Below are positions 1-9,073 of a stretch of DNA of 64,000 bases, one piece after another. Below the pieces are notes generated by a model. That model was not told where the DNA came from and did not search any database. It was given only the letters and a program-made list of their open reading frames with translations. The DNA is from Hahella sp. HNIBRBA332. GTDB lineage: Bacteria; Pseudomonadota; Gammaproteobacteria; Pseudomonadales; Oleiphilaceae. The DNA lies in the NCBI RefSeq assembly GCF_030719035.1, contig NZ_CP132203.1, positions 3,472,001-3,536,000 on the forward strand, in the 5' to 3' direction. A program made the position numbers and the translations under genes. Positions within the stretch are counted from its first letter, which is position 1. Every line of letters begins with the position of its first letter.

Positions 1-513
1 AATATCCACCGACTTATAGCGCAGCCCTTCTTCTCTTAGCTTGGTCTTAATGTCGCCTTGAGTAATCTCCATTGTCGTGGCGACCGCTTTCGCCAGATCC
101 ACCTCCATCAGAAAGTGAACCCCTCCACGCAGATCCAGGCCCAGCTTCATCGGCGCAGCGCCTATATTGGACAACCATGCAGGAGTTGTCGGAGCTAAAT
201 TCAACGCCACAACGTAATCATTACCCAAGGCGCTCTTGACATGAGGCTGAGCGTCTAATTGAGTGTCGTTATCCGCAAAACGGATGATGATGTTCTTCTC
301 GCCGACTTTCGCTTCGCCGTAAGCAATTCCCGCTTCATCCAAGGCCTCCGTCGCTTTTTTAAGCACGCTTTCGTCAACCCCGATGGAGCCGCGAGATCCG
401 CTTATCTGCAATGCGTAGTCATCTGGATACAAATTCGGTAAGGCGTAAATAAAGCCCATCATCAGCACTATGACAACGAGCAGATTTTTCCAAAGTGGGT
501 ATTTATTGAGCAT
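1..513 (-). CDS. secD: Protein translocase subunit SecD, N-terminal part (runs off window start)
   Basis: SecD is the inner-membrane, proton-motive-force-driven partner of SecF that helps pull exported proteins out of the SecYEG channel. Read on the reverse strand, the frame opens with ATG at 511-513 and stays open for 171 codons to the window edge. The protein starts with MLNKYPLWKN followed by one hydrophobic membrane segment (about residues 10-28). It then enters the periplasmic P1 region with the family motif LGLDLRGGVHFLMEVD near residues 144-159. It is the last visible gene of queA-tgt-yajC-secD, an order common in gammaproteobacteria; secF would be expected next, outside the window. 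A GGAG lies 11 nt upstream of the ATG, a rather long spacing. Identification is firm; the C-terminal membrane domain is not visible. Confidence 0.95.
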   Translation of the reverse strand, partial: MLNKYPLWKNLLVVIVLMMGFIYALPNLYPDDYALQISGSRGSIGVDESVLKKATEALDEAGIAYGEAKVGEKNIIIRFADNDTQLDAQPHVKSALGNDYVVALNLAPTTPAWLSNIGAAPMKLGLDLRGGVHFLMEVDLAKAVATTMEITQGDIKTKLREEGLRYKSVDI

Positions 514-567
514 GCCGTAAAAGGCTCCCTATCGTTTATCTCTATGCCGGGGAAGAGGCGCGCCATG

Positions 568-594
568 CAGGCGTTCGATGAAATTGAACGCCTG
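568..594 (-). other. Intercistronic hairpin between yajC and secD
   Basis: Perfect 9-bp inverted repeat CAGGCGTTC / GAACGCCTG with a 9-nt loop in the 111-bp gap between yajC and secD. There is no T-run after it, so it looks like an RNA stability or attenuation element rather than a full terminator. Confidence 0.45.
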
Positions 595-624
595 ACGCAG
601 GCCCGGCGCGCATGCGCGGCCGTC

Positions 625-993
625 TTAGATATCTTTCAAAGTGCCTTTGGGCAACGCTGCGGTCACCGCCATTTTCTGCACTTTGATTTCCACTTTGTCA
701 GCAATCTCAACTACCAGGAAGTCGTCCTTCACACGCACGATTTTTCCAGCAATGCCGCCGTTGACCAACACTTCGTCGTTCTTGTTCAAACCACCGAGTA
801 ACTCTCTGTGCTCTTTGGCCCGCTTGCTTTGGGGACGCCATACGAGAAAGTAAAAAATCAGGACGAAACCGCCGAGGAATAGAATCTGCATCACCGCACT
901 CGGCCCTTGCGGACCCGGAGCCGGCTCAGCCGCAGCAATAGCAGGCATCAGCAGGGCGAACAGCGTGCCTAACAGCACATGTAGCTTACGCAT
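625..993 (-). CDS. yajC: Preprotein translocase subunit YajC
   Basis: YajC is a small single-span inner-membrane protein that associates with SecD-SecF. The 122-residue product has an Ala-rich hydrophobic stretch at the N-terminus, then a membrane helix (ILFLGGFVLIFYFLVW) followed by the family hallmark RPQSKRAKEHRELL and a small soluble beta domain. I start at ATG 991-993, which has a GGAG about 9 nt upstream; the frame also extends to a TTG at 1008 with no better ribosome site. It lies between tgt and secD in the same direction, the usual queA-tgt-yajC-secDF arrangement. The hydrophobic N-terminus before the TM helix makes it slightly longer than the E. coli protein. Confidence 0.93.
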   Translation of the reverse strand: MRKLHVLLGTLFALLMPAIAAAEPAPGPQGPSAVMQILFLGGFVLIFYFLVWRPQSKRAKEHRELLGGLNKNDEVLVNGGIAGKIVRVKDDFLVVEIADKVEIKVQKMAVTAALPKGTLKDI

Positions 994-1029
994 AAGAAAT
1001 AACTCCAAAATATGCTTATAACACTTTGA

Positions 1030-2157
1030 CTAGGCTGGAATACCTTGCTCCTGCCTATGATAAAAGTCGGCGACGAAGTCGCACAATTTACTCTGTTCAA
1101 TCGCATGACGCAAACCAGACATCAGGTTTTGGTAGTAGCGCAGATTATGAATAGTATTCAACTGCGCACCTAACATCTCGCCGCAACGGTCAAGGTGATG
1201 CAGGTAGCTGCGACTGAAATTGCGACAGGTATAACAGTCGCAGTTTTCGTCCAGAGGACGCGTGTCCGTCCGGTACCGGCTATTGCGCAGTTTGAGCACC
1301 CCAAATGAAGTGAACAAGTGCGCATTACGCGCATTCCGGGTCGGCATGACGCAGTCGAACATGTCCACTCCGCGCAACACCGCCTCCACTATATCCTCCG
1401 GCTTGCCCACCCCCATCAAATACCTGGGCTTATCTTCAGGCATCGCGGGAGGCAGGTAATCCAGCACCTTTATCATTTCATCCTTGGGCTCTCCTACCGA
1501 CAATCCGCCGATAGCATAACCGTCGAAGCCGATTTCAGTCAGCCCCGCCAGCGATTCTTCCCTTAAATGGGGATACATTCCGCCTTGTACAATACCAAAC
1601 AATGCAGAAGGGCTATTTCCGTGCGCCAGTTTGCTTCTTTTGGCCCAACGCAGGGACAGGCGCATAGAGTCCGCCGCTTCTTTTTCAGTGGCGGGATAAG
1701 GCGTGCATTCGTCGAAAATCATGACGATATCAGAACCCAGATCACGCTGGACCTGCATTGACCGCTCCGGGTCCATGAATATCGGCGAGCCGTCAATGGG
1801 CGATTTGAATTTCACCCCCTCTTCCGTAATCTTGCGCAGGTCCCCCAGGCTGAATACCTGAAAGCCTCCCGAGTCCGTCAGAATTGGACCATCCCACTGC
1901 ATAAAGTCATGCAGGTCGCCATGCTGACGGATGATTTCCGTACCCGGACGCAACATCAAATGGAAAGTGTTGCCGAGAATAATATGCGCGCCGATATCTT
2001 TTATGTCCCGGGGCGTCATGCTTTTCACAGTGCCGTAGGTGCCCACGGGCATAAAGGCCGGCGTCTCCACCACGCCCCGTGGGAATTTCAGCCTACCGCG
2101 ACGGGATTTGCCGTCGGCATTGTCGATTTCGAACTGCATATGGCAAGTACGCGACAA
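1030..2157 (-). CDS. tgt: Queuine/preQ1 tRNA-ribosyltransferase
   Basis: Tgt exchanges guanine-34 of GUN-anticodon tRNAs (Asp, Asn, His, Tyr) for preQ1 in queuosine synthesis. Visible signatures are the TDSGGFQVFSL substrate pocket, the nucleophile region DMFDCVMPTR, and the zinc site CDCYTC followed by a histidine in SYLHHL. The start is decided by the ribosome site: CTCCT (AGGAG on the coding strand, 2165-2169) lies 7 nt before a TTG at 2155-2157. This gives a 375-residue protein, equal to the E. coli length. An upstream TTG (2184) has no Shine-Dalgarno, and the internal ATG at 2139 also lacks one. The gene sits 33 bp downstream of queA, the next-step enzyme, so the two are probably co-transcribed. 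Confidence 0.96.
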   Translation of the reverse strand: MSRTCHMQFEIDNADGKSRRGRLKFPRGVVETPAFMPVGTYGTVKSMTPRDIKDIGAHIILGNTFHLMLRPGTEIIRQHGDLHDFMQWDGPILTDSGGFQVFSLGDLRKITEEGVKFKSPIDGSPIFMDPERSMQVQRDLGSDIVMIFDECTPYPATEKEAADSMRLSLRWAKRSKLAHGNSPSALFGIVQGGMYPHLREESLAGLTEIGFDGYAIGGLSVGEPKDEMIKVLDYLPPAMPEDKPRYLMGVGKPEDIVEAVLRGVDMFDCVMPTRNARNAHLFTSFGVLKLRNSRYRTDTRPLDENCDCYTCRNFSRSYLHHLDRCGEMLGAQLNTIHNLRYYQNLMSGLRHAIEQSKLCDFVADFYHRQEQGIPA

Positions 2158-2190
2158 GGTTATTCTCCTACTCAGATCTGACAATAGTTC

Positions 2191-3246
2191 TTAATTCGTT
2201 AGGGCGTCTTCGCGACCAGACTGGCGACGATGTAAAAACATGGCGTCTCCATAGCTGAAAAAGCGATAGCGTTGCTCAATCGCCTCTTGGTAGGCGGCCA
2301 GGATATGCTCTCTACCGGCAAAGGCCGACACCAGCATCAATAACGTGGACTTGGGCAAGTGAAAGTTGGTCACTAATGCGTCGACGGTGACAAATTCATA
2401 CCCAGGATAGATGAATATACTGGTGTCGCCCGCATAAGGTTCAATAGTTCCCGATCGACTCGCTGTCTCCAATGCCCTGACCGCGGTAGTGCCCACAGCG
2501 ATGACGCGCCCGCCTGCAGCCTTTACCTTGCGCACCTGTTCGCATACATCCGCGCTGACTTCCAGATACTCTGAATGCATCCGGTGATCCTGCACCACAT
2601 CCACCCGCACAGGTTGAAACGTGCCCGCGCCGACATGCAACGTAACAAACGCGGTCTCCACGCCTTTTTGCGCCAGCGCCCGCAACAGAGGCTCGTCAAA
2701 ATGCAAGCCTGCGGTAGGGGCCGCCACCGCGCCCGGTTGACGACTGTATACGGTTTGATAACGTTCGCGATCGCTCAAGTCATCTTCACGATCTATATAA
2801 GGAGGCAGCGGCATATGCCCGCATGCTTCCAATAATTCGCTGACGCTCCCGCCTTCGCTTACCCGCAGACGGAATAGATCGCCTTCCCGCTCCACCATCG
2901 TCAGTACGTAATTATCTTCGATAAGGATCTCGACGCCCGGCTTGGGCGCCTTACTGGCTCTGACATGTGCGAGCATTTCCGTTAAGGATACGACTCGCTC
3001 GACCATCACTTCGACTTTGCCGCCACTGCGTTTTTGACCAAACAAGCGAGCAGGAATAACGCGGGTATCGTTGAAAACCAATAAATCGCCGGGATTAATC
3101 ATACCCAACAGGTCCTTGAAGCCGCGATGGTTTATCTCTCCGGTATCCGCATCCAGACACAATAAGCGGCTGGAGGAACGCTCAGCCAGCGGACGCCGGG
3201 CGATTAACTCCGGCGGCAGATCAAAATCAAAATCGTCAACGCGCAT
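2191..3246 (-). CDS. queA: S-adenosylmethionine:tRNA ribosyltransferase-isomerase
   Basis: QueA transfers and isomerises the ribosyl group of SAM onto preQ1-34 in tRNA, giving epoxyqueuosine. The 351-residue protein has the family start MRVDDFDFDLP, the early LIARRPLAERSSSRLL block, and the HVGAGTFQPV and VTNFHLPKSTLLMLVSAFAG motifs typical of the family. I take ATG 3244-3246, because the homologues begin MRV; the preceding TTG gives only one extra residue. It is the first gene of a minus-strand queA-tgt-yajC-secD run. Its upstream region (3247-3433) is shared with the divergent tRNA-Leu promoter. Nothing unusual is seen in the sequence. Confidence 0.96.
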   Translation of the reverse strand: MRVDDFDFDLPPELIARRPLAERSSSRLLCLDADTGEINHRGFKDLLGMINPGDLLVFNDTRVIPARLFGQKRSGGKVEVMVERVVSLTEMLAHVRASKAPKPGVEILIEDNYVLTMVEREGDLFRLRVSEGGSVSELLEACGHMPLPPYIDREDDLSDRERYQTVYSRQPGAVAAPTAGLHFDEPLLRALAQKGVETAFVTLHVGAGTFQPVRVDVVQDHRMHSEYLEVSADVCEQVRKVKAAGGRVIAVGTTAVRALETASRSGTIEPYAGDTSIFIYPGYEFVTVDALVTNFHLPKSTLLMLVSAFAGREHILAAYQEAIEQRYRFFSYGDAMFLHRRQSGREDALTN

Positions 3247-3368
3247 CAAGGAATTCTGCTTCAGTTTTGGGGGCGCATAGGTTAGCGGAAATGCCCGCCA
3301 CTCGCCAGCTTCAAGCGTTTTTATAGTGTAGAGTCAGAAGGATGCAAAAAAATAGTTAACAAAAAATG

Positions 3369-3396
3369 TTGACGAGCAATCAAAAGCCCGTATAAT
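3369..3396 (+). promoter_or_regulatory. Sigma70 promoter of tRNA-Leu
   Basis: TTGACG at 3369-3374 and a perfect TATAAT at 3391-3396 with a 16-bp spacer, followed by a GC-rich discriminator (CGCGGCCC) as in stringently controlled stable-RNA promoters. The mature tRNA begins 37 nt after the -10 box. Confidence 0.8.
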
Positions 3397-3433
3397 CGCG
3401 GCCCTAGTTAGCCACTCACAGGCTGACATGGTT

Positions 3434-3518
3434 GCCGGGATGGCGGAACTGGTAGACGCGCACGACTCAAACTCGTGTTCCTTCGGGAGTGAGAGTTCGA
3501 TTCTCTCTCCCGGCACCA
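3434..3518 (+). tRNA. tRNA-Leu(CAA)
   Basis: An 85-nt class II tRNA with encoded CCA. The acceptor stem GCCGGGA pairs with TCCCGGC. The anticodon stem CACGA/TCGTG encloses the loop CTCAAAC, so the anticodon is CAA (3468-3470), reading UUG. A long variable arm (TTCCTTCGGGAGT) and a T-arm GAGAG-TTCGATT-CTCTC follow. Class II shape plus CAA identifies leucine. It stands alone, in the opposite direction to both neighbours, behind its own strong promoter. Confidence 0.97.
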
Positions 3519-3592
3519 ACTTTCTTATCTAACTCCTTTCCGTATTAATTCTAATTAAATTTTCTTTACTCAAGCGCTTTTAGCATCCTTCC

Positions 3593-3919
3593 TTACTGAC
3601 TTTCTCCACATACCTGTATCGCGCTAATAATTACTTCTGTATGTGAGCTGTTAGGCCTGCCCTGTTCTGAAAAATAGCGAATATCGTCCAACGTCAAACC
3701 CTTGTCGACCCGCTCAACGACACAGGAACAATAATTCGCCACCACTTCTGTCCCCTCTCCTTGGCCGCTGTGTGCGCTAAGGCAACCATTGGACATATTG
3801 GAAATATAGTTCCTTTTCATTTCCTGCCATGGCGGCGCTGCGCCATCTATGGCGATAGCGGATACGACGCCGCTGCAAAGAAACACACCACACATCGCCA
3901 ATGTAGGAATCATTCTCAT
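3593..3919 (-). CDS. Small exported cysteine-containing protein, unknown function
   Basis: A 108-residue protein with an N-terminal signal peptide (hydrophobic core about residues 4-22, ending SAIA), so it is probably periplasmic. The mature part contains Cys in SNGCLSAH, a YCSC motif, and a final Cys near the C-terminus, followed or separated by predicted helices (VERVDKGLTLDDIRYF). Small secreted proteins with a YCxC helix are scattered through gammaproteobacteria, but I do not know a function. An AGAGG ribosome site lies 7 nt before the first ATG. It is the next gene after flgL in the same direction (86 bp away), so it may be read through from the flagellar operon; that link is inference only. 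Confidence 0.7.
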   Translation of the reverse strand: MRMIPTLAMCGVFLCSGVVSAIAIDGAAPPWQEMKRNYISNMSNGCLSAHSGQGEGTEVVANYCSCVVERVDKGLTLDDIRYFSEQGRPNSSHTEVIISAIQVCGESQ

Positions 3920-4005
3920 AGAAGAGCCTCTTTAACTGCAATCCACCCTGACTATAAGAATAGACGTGTTTAAGAAATGCAGCGGCGAAACAATCGCCGC
4001 CAAGA

Positions 4006-5244
4006 TTAAAGCAGATCGAACAACGACAGGCTGGTGACTCGGGAGTAGGATTGTTGGGCGGCTTGCAGGACAAAGTTCTGTAAGGTGAGATTGCTGACTG
4101 CTTCTGCATAATCCAGATCCTGCAGTTCAGATAACACTTCTTTGGTCAACACCTCAACATCTTCCTGTAGCTGCTTGGTGTCGTCAATTGTGTTCAACCG
4201 CGCGCCGAGTCGCGAGCGCGTCTCCAGTAATTTGGTTTCCGCATTGGTTAAATTCGCCAAGGTGGAATCCAGCAGGTCGGTCAACGTCTGACGGCCCGCC
4301 GGGGTATCCTGATAATCCTCCAATCCCGCCGCCAGACGCTCCACCGTGGTCAGAAGGCCCTGCTTCTCTGACGACTGCACAAAGAAAGTGTCGCCGGGTT
4401 GTGGCGAACCGATGATTTCAAACTGCACGCCTTGTACAGATATCGGTTGCCCAGTGACGAAACGCTGATTACTTAGAATAGGTTTACCGTCGGAACGCTG
4501 CACAATCGTAAAATTGGGCGCAGGCGGAACTACATCCGCTTCGTCATTGAACACCACCGTCATGTCTTCCGGATAAAAGGCGTCATAGAGTTCCTGATCG
4601 ATCATCTGCCCCTGAGTAATGATCGCAGGCGGTTCCGCTGTATTGCGAGGACTCGCCTGGGTGAAAAAGGTGTTATTGGCGCTTTTGATATTGACGAACA
4701 CGTCTTTGCCATTGTCCCCCGCCGCCACGGAGACATTCGCATCGATCTGCATGAATCGACGCCCTTCGTCGCCCACATACCGATATGCGCCTGCGGCGTT
4801 CAGCTGGAACGGCTCCTGCTTGCCCTGAAACCCCGCAAAGATATACTCGCCGCTGGGGTCTTTGGTGTTCAGCATACCAACCAGCTGACTGAGACGCTGC
4901 CGCACTTCCGCCGCAATGAACGTTTTATCGTCCGCATTCTGAGAGCCGTCGCCCGCCTGCACCGTCAATTCACGCAAGCGCTGAATCACTTCACTGACGC
5001 CCCCCAAGAGACCGTCTTCCAGGCTCAGACGGTTTTCCGCCAGATTGATGTTGCTCTTGTACTGATCGATCAACGACAGCTCTTGGTTTATCTGCAGGAT
5101 ACGCGTAGACGCCACCGGGTCATCCGCGGGCGTCAGCACCCGACGTCCACTGGAAATTTGCAGCTGGGTTTTCTGCAATTGGCCGGTCACATCAAGGATA
5201 TTGTCCAGCCCGCGGTTAAACAGTTGTTGGGTTGAGATACGCAT
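4006..5244 (-). CDS. flgL: Flagellar hook-associated protein 3 (hook-filament junction)
   Basis: FlgL forms the second junction layer between hook and filament. The 412-residue product begins MRISTQQLFNRGLDNILD, with the flagellin-like N-terminal coiled segment containing GRRVLTPADDPVASTRI. It ends with a matching helical C-terminal segment (LQDLDYAEAVSNLTLQNFVLQ, then AAQQSYSRVTSLSLFDLL). The start is ATG 5242-5244, which has GAGGA 7 nt upstream; an in-frame GTG two codons earlier would lie too close to that site. It follows flgK by 22 bp and closes the flgBCDEFGHIJKL run. The middle domain is variable, as in the family. Confidence 0.96.
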   Translation of the reverse strand: MRISTQQLFNRGLDNILDVTGQLQKTQLQISSGRRVLTPADDPVASTRILQINQELSLIDQYKSNINLAENRLSLEDGLLGGVSEVIQRLRELTVQAGDGSQNADDKTFIAAEVRQRLSQLVGMLNTKDPSGEYIFAGFQGKQEPFQLNAAGAYRYVGDEGRRFMQIDANVSVAAGDNGKDVFVNIKSANNTFFTQASPRNTAEPPAIITQGQMIDQELYDAFYPEDMTVVFNDEADVVPPAPNFTIVQRSDGKPILSNQRFVTGQPISVQGVQFEIIGSPQPGDTFFVQSSEKQGLLTTVERLAAGLEDYQDTPAGRQTLTDLLDSTLANLTNAETKLLETRSRLGARLNTIDDTKQLQEDVEVLTKEVLSELQDLDYAEAVSNLTLQNFVLQAAQQSYSRVTSLSLFDLL

Positions 5245-5266
5245 GGTCACATCCTCGGGTTATCCA

Positions 5267-7945
5267 TCAGGCGAAAGTATTCAACAGCGTGTCGAACAAC
5301 TGTCGGGCGATGGACACCACTTGCGCAGACGCATTGTAGGCCGCCTGATACTGAATCAGACGACCCGCCTCTTCATCCAGACTGACGCCGGATACTTCCT
5401 GCCAGCGATTTTCCGACTGCCGCAGCAGGGATTGAGCCGACTCCGTATCCAGTTGCGCCTGACTGGCGGTGGACCCCACCACTTCCACCAACTGGGAGTA
5501 GGCCTCGTTGTAGGTGCTGACATTGCCGCCGATGGTTCCCTCTGTTTCCAGCCCCACCATTTTCAATGCATTTCGGTTATCGGAGACGCCGTTTTCGTTG
5601 TACTCGATAGTAAAGGTATCCCCCTGGCTCGGCGTACCGGTAATGCTGGCCTGGTACCCACGGAACGAACTCTGCGCCACTGGCGCAGGCAGGAATATAT
5701 TGTTGTTGTCAGCAGTCAGGCGCACGCCGTCATCCAGTTGCACATCTACGAATCCGCCGACACTGGTTCCGCTGCCGCCGCTAATGGTGGTGGCGACGGT
5801 GTCATTGGCGGTAACAATGTCCACGGAATCAGTCGCGTCTCCCGTCACTTCGACAGTAATATCCTTGCCGGTCAGCGCTCGAATGGTCAAAGCGCCGCCA
5901 TCGCTCCAGGCGACGATACCGGCATCTTGAAGGTTTGAGTTGTTGTTGATCAGATCCACGTATTCATCTGGCGTAAAAGAGGCTCCACTTGGCAGCGTCA
6001 ACGCCTCGCCGTTGATGGTCAGCCCCGGCGCTACACCGCCGCCGTCATTCACAAAATTGGAGAGCTCCACTTCTGTGTAGGCGAGAGCGGATACGCCGTT
6101 GCGGCTGTTCAAGGCCGAGGCGATTTCCTCAGCGCTGGCGTTGGCGGCGATATTGAGCGGCGACTGGGTTGTGACAATGCCTGTCTCCGGGTCGCGATTT
6201 TTGATGGTCACGGTCTGCGCCCCATAACCATTTACGAATGGTCCAGGCGACGCCACCGGCGCGGGAACTTGAGCAATGCTTACCCCTTCAGCGCTGACTG
6301 CGGTCTGCCCTTCGTCCGCAGTAAAAATAGCGTTGCTCACGCCTGCGATATACTTCTGATTGTTCAAGGGCGGATCTAGAGGAACCGGATTACCCGGATC
6401 GCTGTTATCCAGCACCTCATAGTAAGTGTCGGTGATAAAACGGATCAGTATCGGCGGCGTCAGTTCGCCAGGAACCGCAAATGTCGGCAACAACGCATCA
6501 TTGGAGCTGCGCTTGACCGCCAGCAGCTCGCCCTGGCTGATCACCGCATTGCCCACGTTACCCAGATCCGCCTCAGTGCGAATCGGCGACGCCAGCGCAA
6601 TCTCCTCGACCCGGCTCACCGACATATCAATGTCTCGGGCCCCATAGCGGGTGGGCGTCACCAGAAAGCTATCGCCGGTTTGAAAGCTGCCTGATTCGAA
6701 GTTAATCCTCAATCCGTCAAACTCAAAGGTGGCGGGAAACAGGCCAGGCAGCCGTCCGCGAGTCACCGTGGCCCCACTTAACGCGTCCACCACCAGAATG
6801 TCGTTATCGGAAGGGCCGGTGAACTGGATTTGATAATCTTTGGTGGTCAATGCGGAAGTGTCGATAATCTCCACGCTGATATCGCGATCATTGGGCAGCG
6901 CATTGCCTTCGTTCGCCGTAACCCGCTGACGAGCGTTGTTTTCGGAATTGATGTCCTCGAAGAAAGTGCCGCCAAGCCGGTTTTCCAAATCCATACCCAG
7001 CTGATGCTGTTCATTGATCGTGTCCGCCATCACCACCGCAATCCGGCCCAGCGCATTAAATGAGGGCTGCAGAATCTGGTCGCGAAATAGCAGTATGCCG
7101 CCCAACTCACCACCGGTTATCTCTGAAGTAATAACATTGGTTCCAGAGCCGCCGCTTTCCGTCAGCGCCACTTCCTGATGAGTAGGGTCAGTTTCGCTGA
7201 CCTGCAGCCCCAATGAATTGGCGTGGGAGCCAATTACCAGCGACTGTCCTTTACCCACCAGGATATTGAGCTGACCATCAGTTTGCTCCACCACTGTCAC
7301 CGACACAATTTCCGATAGCTCGCGGATCATTTGATCACGCTTGTCCAGCAAGTCGTTGACGTCTTTACCCTGCGCCGAACCACGAGCCGACACGATGGCC
7401 TGATTCACCTGAGCGATTCCGCTGGCCAGACTGTTAGCCTCTGTGATCAGGGCGCGCATATCCTGATCTATATTGCTTTGCTGCGATTCCAGGCGGTTAT
7501 ACAGCACATTAAAGCGATTAATCAGGCCTTCCGCCTGGGTCAGCACCAACTGCCGCTCAGGTATGGATGAGGGATCGTCCGCAGCGCCCTGCAACGCCTG
7601 AAAAAAGGCGCTCATACCAGGAGACAGCCCGGTGGTGGGATCCGCCAGCAAACTGTCGATCTGGCTCACATTGGCGCGGATCTTATCTATTTCACTGAAC
7701 ATGGAGGTATCGGAACGCAACTGAGACACCAAAAACTGATTCGTCATGCGGGAGATATCCGCAACCCCCACCCCGGTTCCCAAATATCCCGCCCCGATAT
7801 ATTGGGACGGCGTCGCCTCAAACTCCACCCGCTGACGGCTATAGCCCTCGGTGTTGGCGTTGGAAACGTTGTTGCCGGTAGTGGCCAGCGCGGTCTGGCT
7901 GGCTTTGAGTCCGGTGAGTCCTATGTTGATAACGTTAGTGCTCAT
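5267..7945 (-). CDS. flgK: Flagellar hook-associated protein 1, enlarged
   Basis: FlgK is the first hook-filament junction protein, secreted through the flagellar export apparatus and set on the distal hook end. The N-terminus carries the rod/hook family signature (GLTGLKASQTALATTGNNVSN then NTEGYSRQRV). The C-terminus has the helical partner segment ending LIQYQAAYNASAQVV plus SIARQLFDTLLNTFA. At 892 residues it is much longer than the enterobacterial protein (about 550). The extra length lies in the central surface-exposed region, roughly residues 330-800, rich in Asn, Gly, Thr and Ser and resembling beta-rich insertion domains. It sits between flgJ and flgL with 11- and 22-bp gaps, consistent with one operon. 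Confidence 0.96.
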   Translation of the reverse strand: MSTNVINIGLTGLKASQTALATTGNNVSNANTEGYSRQRVEFEATPSQYIGAGYLGTGVGVADISRMTNQFLVSQLRSDTSMFSEIDKIRANVSQIDSLLADPTTGLSPGMSAFFQALQGAADDPSSIPERQLVLTQAEGLINRFNVLYNRLESQQSNIDQDMRALITEANSLASGIAQVNQAIVSARGSAQGKDVNDLLDKRDQMIRELSEIVSVTVVEQTDGQLNILVGKGQSLVIGSHANSLGLQVSETDPTHQEVALTESGGSGTNVITSEITGGELGGILLFRDQILQPSFNALGRIAVVMADTINEQHQLGMDLENRLGGTFFEDINSENNARQRVTANEGNALPNDRDISVEIIDTSALTTKDYQIQFTGPSDNDILVVDALSGATVTRGRLPGLFPATFEFDGLRINFESGSFQTGDSFLVTPTRYGARDIDMSVSRVEEIALASPIRTEADLGNVGNAVISQGELLAVKRSSNDALLPTFAVPGELTPPILIRFITDTYYEVLDNSDPGNPVPLDPPLNNQKYIAGVSNAIFTADEGQTAVSAEGVSIAQVPAPVASPGPFVNGYGAQTVTIKNRDPETGIVTTQSPLNIAANASAEEIASALNSRNGVSALAYTEVELSNFVNDGGGVAPGLTINGEALTLPSGASFTPDEYVDLINNNSNLQDAGIVAWSDGGALTIRALTGKDITVEVTGDATDSVDIVTANDTVATTISGGSGTSVGGFVDVQLDDGVRLTADNNNIFLPAPVAQSSFRGYQASITGTPSQGDTFTIEYNENGVSDNRNALKMVGLETEGTIGGNVSTYNEAYSQLVEVVGSTASQAQLDTESAQSLLRQSENRWQEVSGVSLDEEAGRLIQYQAAYNASAQVVSIARQLFDTLLNTFA

Positions 7946-7956
7946 GGCGGGAGTCC

Positions 7957-9045
7957 TCAGCCTTGATCATCCGAGCGGACGCTTTGCAGATACGCCCCGT
8001 TCATGATGCGCTGAATCTTCGACGCATAATTGGGATCCGTGGCGTACCCGGCTTTTTGCAGTTCCCGCAGGTACTCTTCCGGCTCCGCCACCTGCTTCAA
8101 CGCCTGTTGATAGCGGGGCTGCCCCTGCAAGAAGTTGAGATAATCCGTAAAGCTTTCCTCATAGGAGCCATAGACGCGGAACGGCGCCCGTTCTTTAACC
8201 ATGCTCCCTTCCCGATACTCAGTCGTCGTCACCCAGGCGACAGGCCCTTTCCAACGCTGATCCGCTTTAATGCCGAACAGGTTGTAACTGGGTTCGCCCT
8301 CTTCGGTAAGGATCATGCGCCGCCCCCACCCGGTCTCCAGTGCGGATTGCGCCAGCAGAACGCCTGGCTCCACGCCCAGCCCGGCGGAGGCTTTACGCGC
8401 CGACGCCAGCAAACTGTTAACGAAGTGTTGCGGGCTCTCAAATGCAACAGGCGCCGTCTGTTTCTGGACTTCCTCTCCCTCGCCAACGGTTGCTTGCGAG
8501 GCTTCCGCCGCCGCAACGGCCTCCTTCACATCGGAATCCACAAACGCAGAACGCGACATTTGCTCCGAGTAATAGGCCACCTGCTCCAAGGCCTGAATCT
8601 CTTCTTCCGTCAACTCCGGCGCTTGCGCGAGACTCTCTTCCGCCTGCGCATAGCTCAACGTCATCGCCTCCAGCGAACGAGGGTATTCAGTGATGTCTTT
8701 GTAGCCGCCTTTTTTCGGCTCGCCGCTTTCTCTGGCCAACAGTTGTTTCGTCAGCGCATCCGCCAACCCAAAGCTCTTATGTTTGGACAAGGTCAAACTG
8801 AGCTGGTGGTCGAACATATCCTGATAAACATTGGAAGCGGAGTCGTGAAATGGGTTGCCTTGCTCAAACACAGCGTTGACCTGCCGCATGGACTTCAGCA
8901 TCAAGTTGACCATGATGGACTCAAACTGCTTCGACACCGCACTGATCGCCTCCGACTTGTCCATACTGGGCGATTTCAGTCGCTGCAGCGCGTTCAGGTC
9001 GGTATAGACATGAGCTTGGTCGAGGGCGCGATTGTTGATGGTCAT
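7957..9045 (-). CDS. flgJ: Flagellar rod assembly protein / peptidoglycan hydrolase
   Basis: FlgJ caps the growing rod and opens the peptidoglycan layer for it. The 362-residue protein has two parts. The N-terminal rod-binding domain (about 1-110) contains FESIMVNLMLKSMRQVNAVF. After a Glu/Ala-rich linker (about 120-205) comes a C-terminal glucosaminidase domain with AQSALETGWGRR (the likely catalytic Glu), SYNLFGIKAD and a YATDPNYASKIQRIM tail. This two-domain form is the gammaproteobacterial type, not the short single-domain alphaproteobacterial form. ATG 9043-9045; the gene is 28 bp downstream of flgI. Confidence 0.96.
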   Translation of the reverse strand: MTINNRALDQAHVYTDLNALQRLKSPSMDKSEAISAVSKQFESIMVNLMLKSMRQVNAVFEQGNPFHDSASNVYQDMFDHQLSLTLSKHKSFGLADALTKQLLARESGEPKKGGYKDITEYPRSLEAMTLSYAQAEESLAQAPELTEEEIQALEQVAYYSEQMSRSAFVDSDVKEAVAAAEASQATVGEGEEVQKQTAPVAFESPQHFVNSLLASARKASAGLGVEPGVLLAQSALETGWGRRMILTEEGEPSYNLFGIKADQRWKGPVAWVTTTEYREGSMVKERAPFRVYGSYEESFTDYLNFLQGQPRYQQALKQVAEPEEYLRELQKAGYATDPNYASKIQRIMNGAYLQSVRSDDQG

Positions 9046-9073
9046 ACGCTTGCCTTAATACACGATTGCCGTC

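Noticed and set aside
2158..2184. Longer Tgt N-terminus from TTG 2184
   Set aside because: It would include the AGGAG that serves the TTG at 2157; the shorter form has the family length.
3334..3519. Minus-strand 61-codon frame covering the tRNA
   Set aside because: It is the antisense of tRNA-Leu and its promoter; such frames (VPGERIELS type) are a well-known false call.
3777..4109. Minus frame of 110 codons between flgL and the small exported gene
   Set aside because: Overlaps the end of flgL and most of the exported protein in another frame, with no signal or family.
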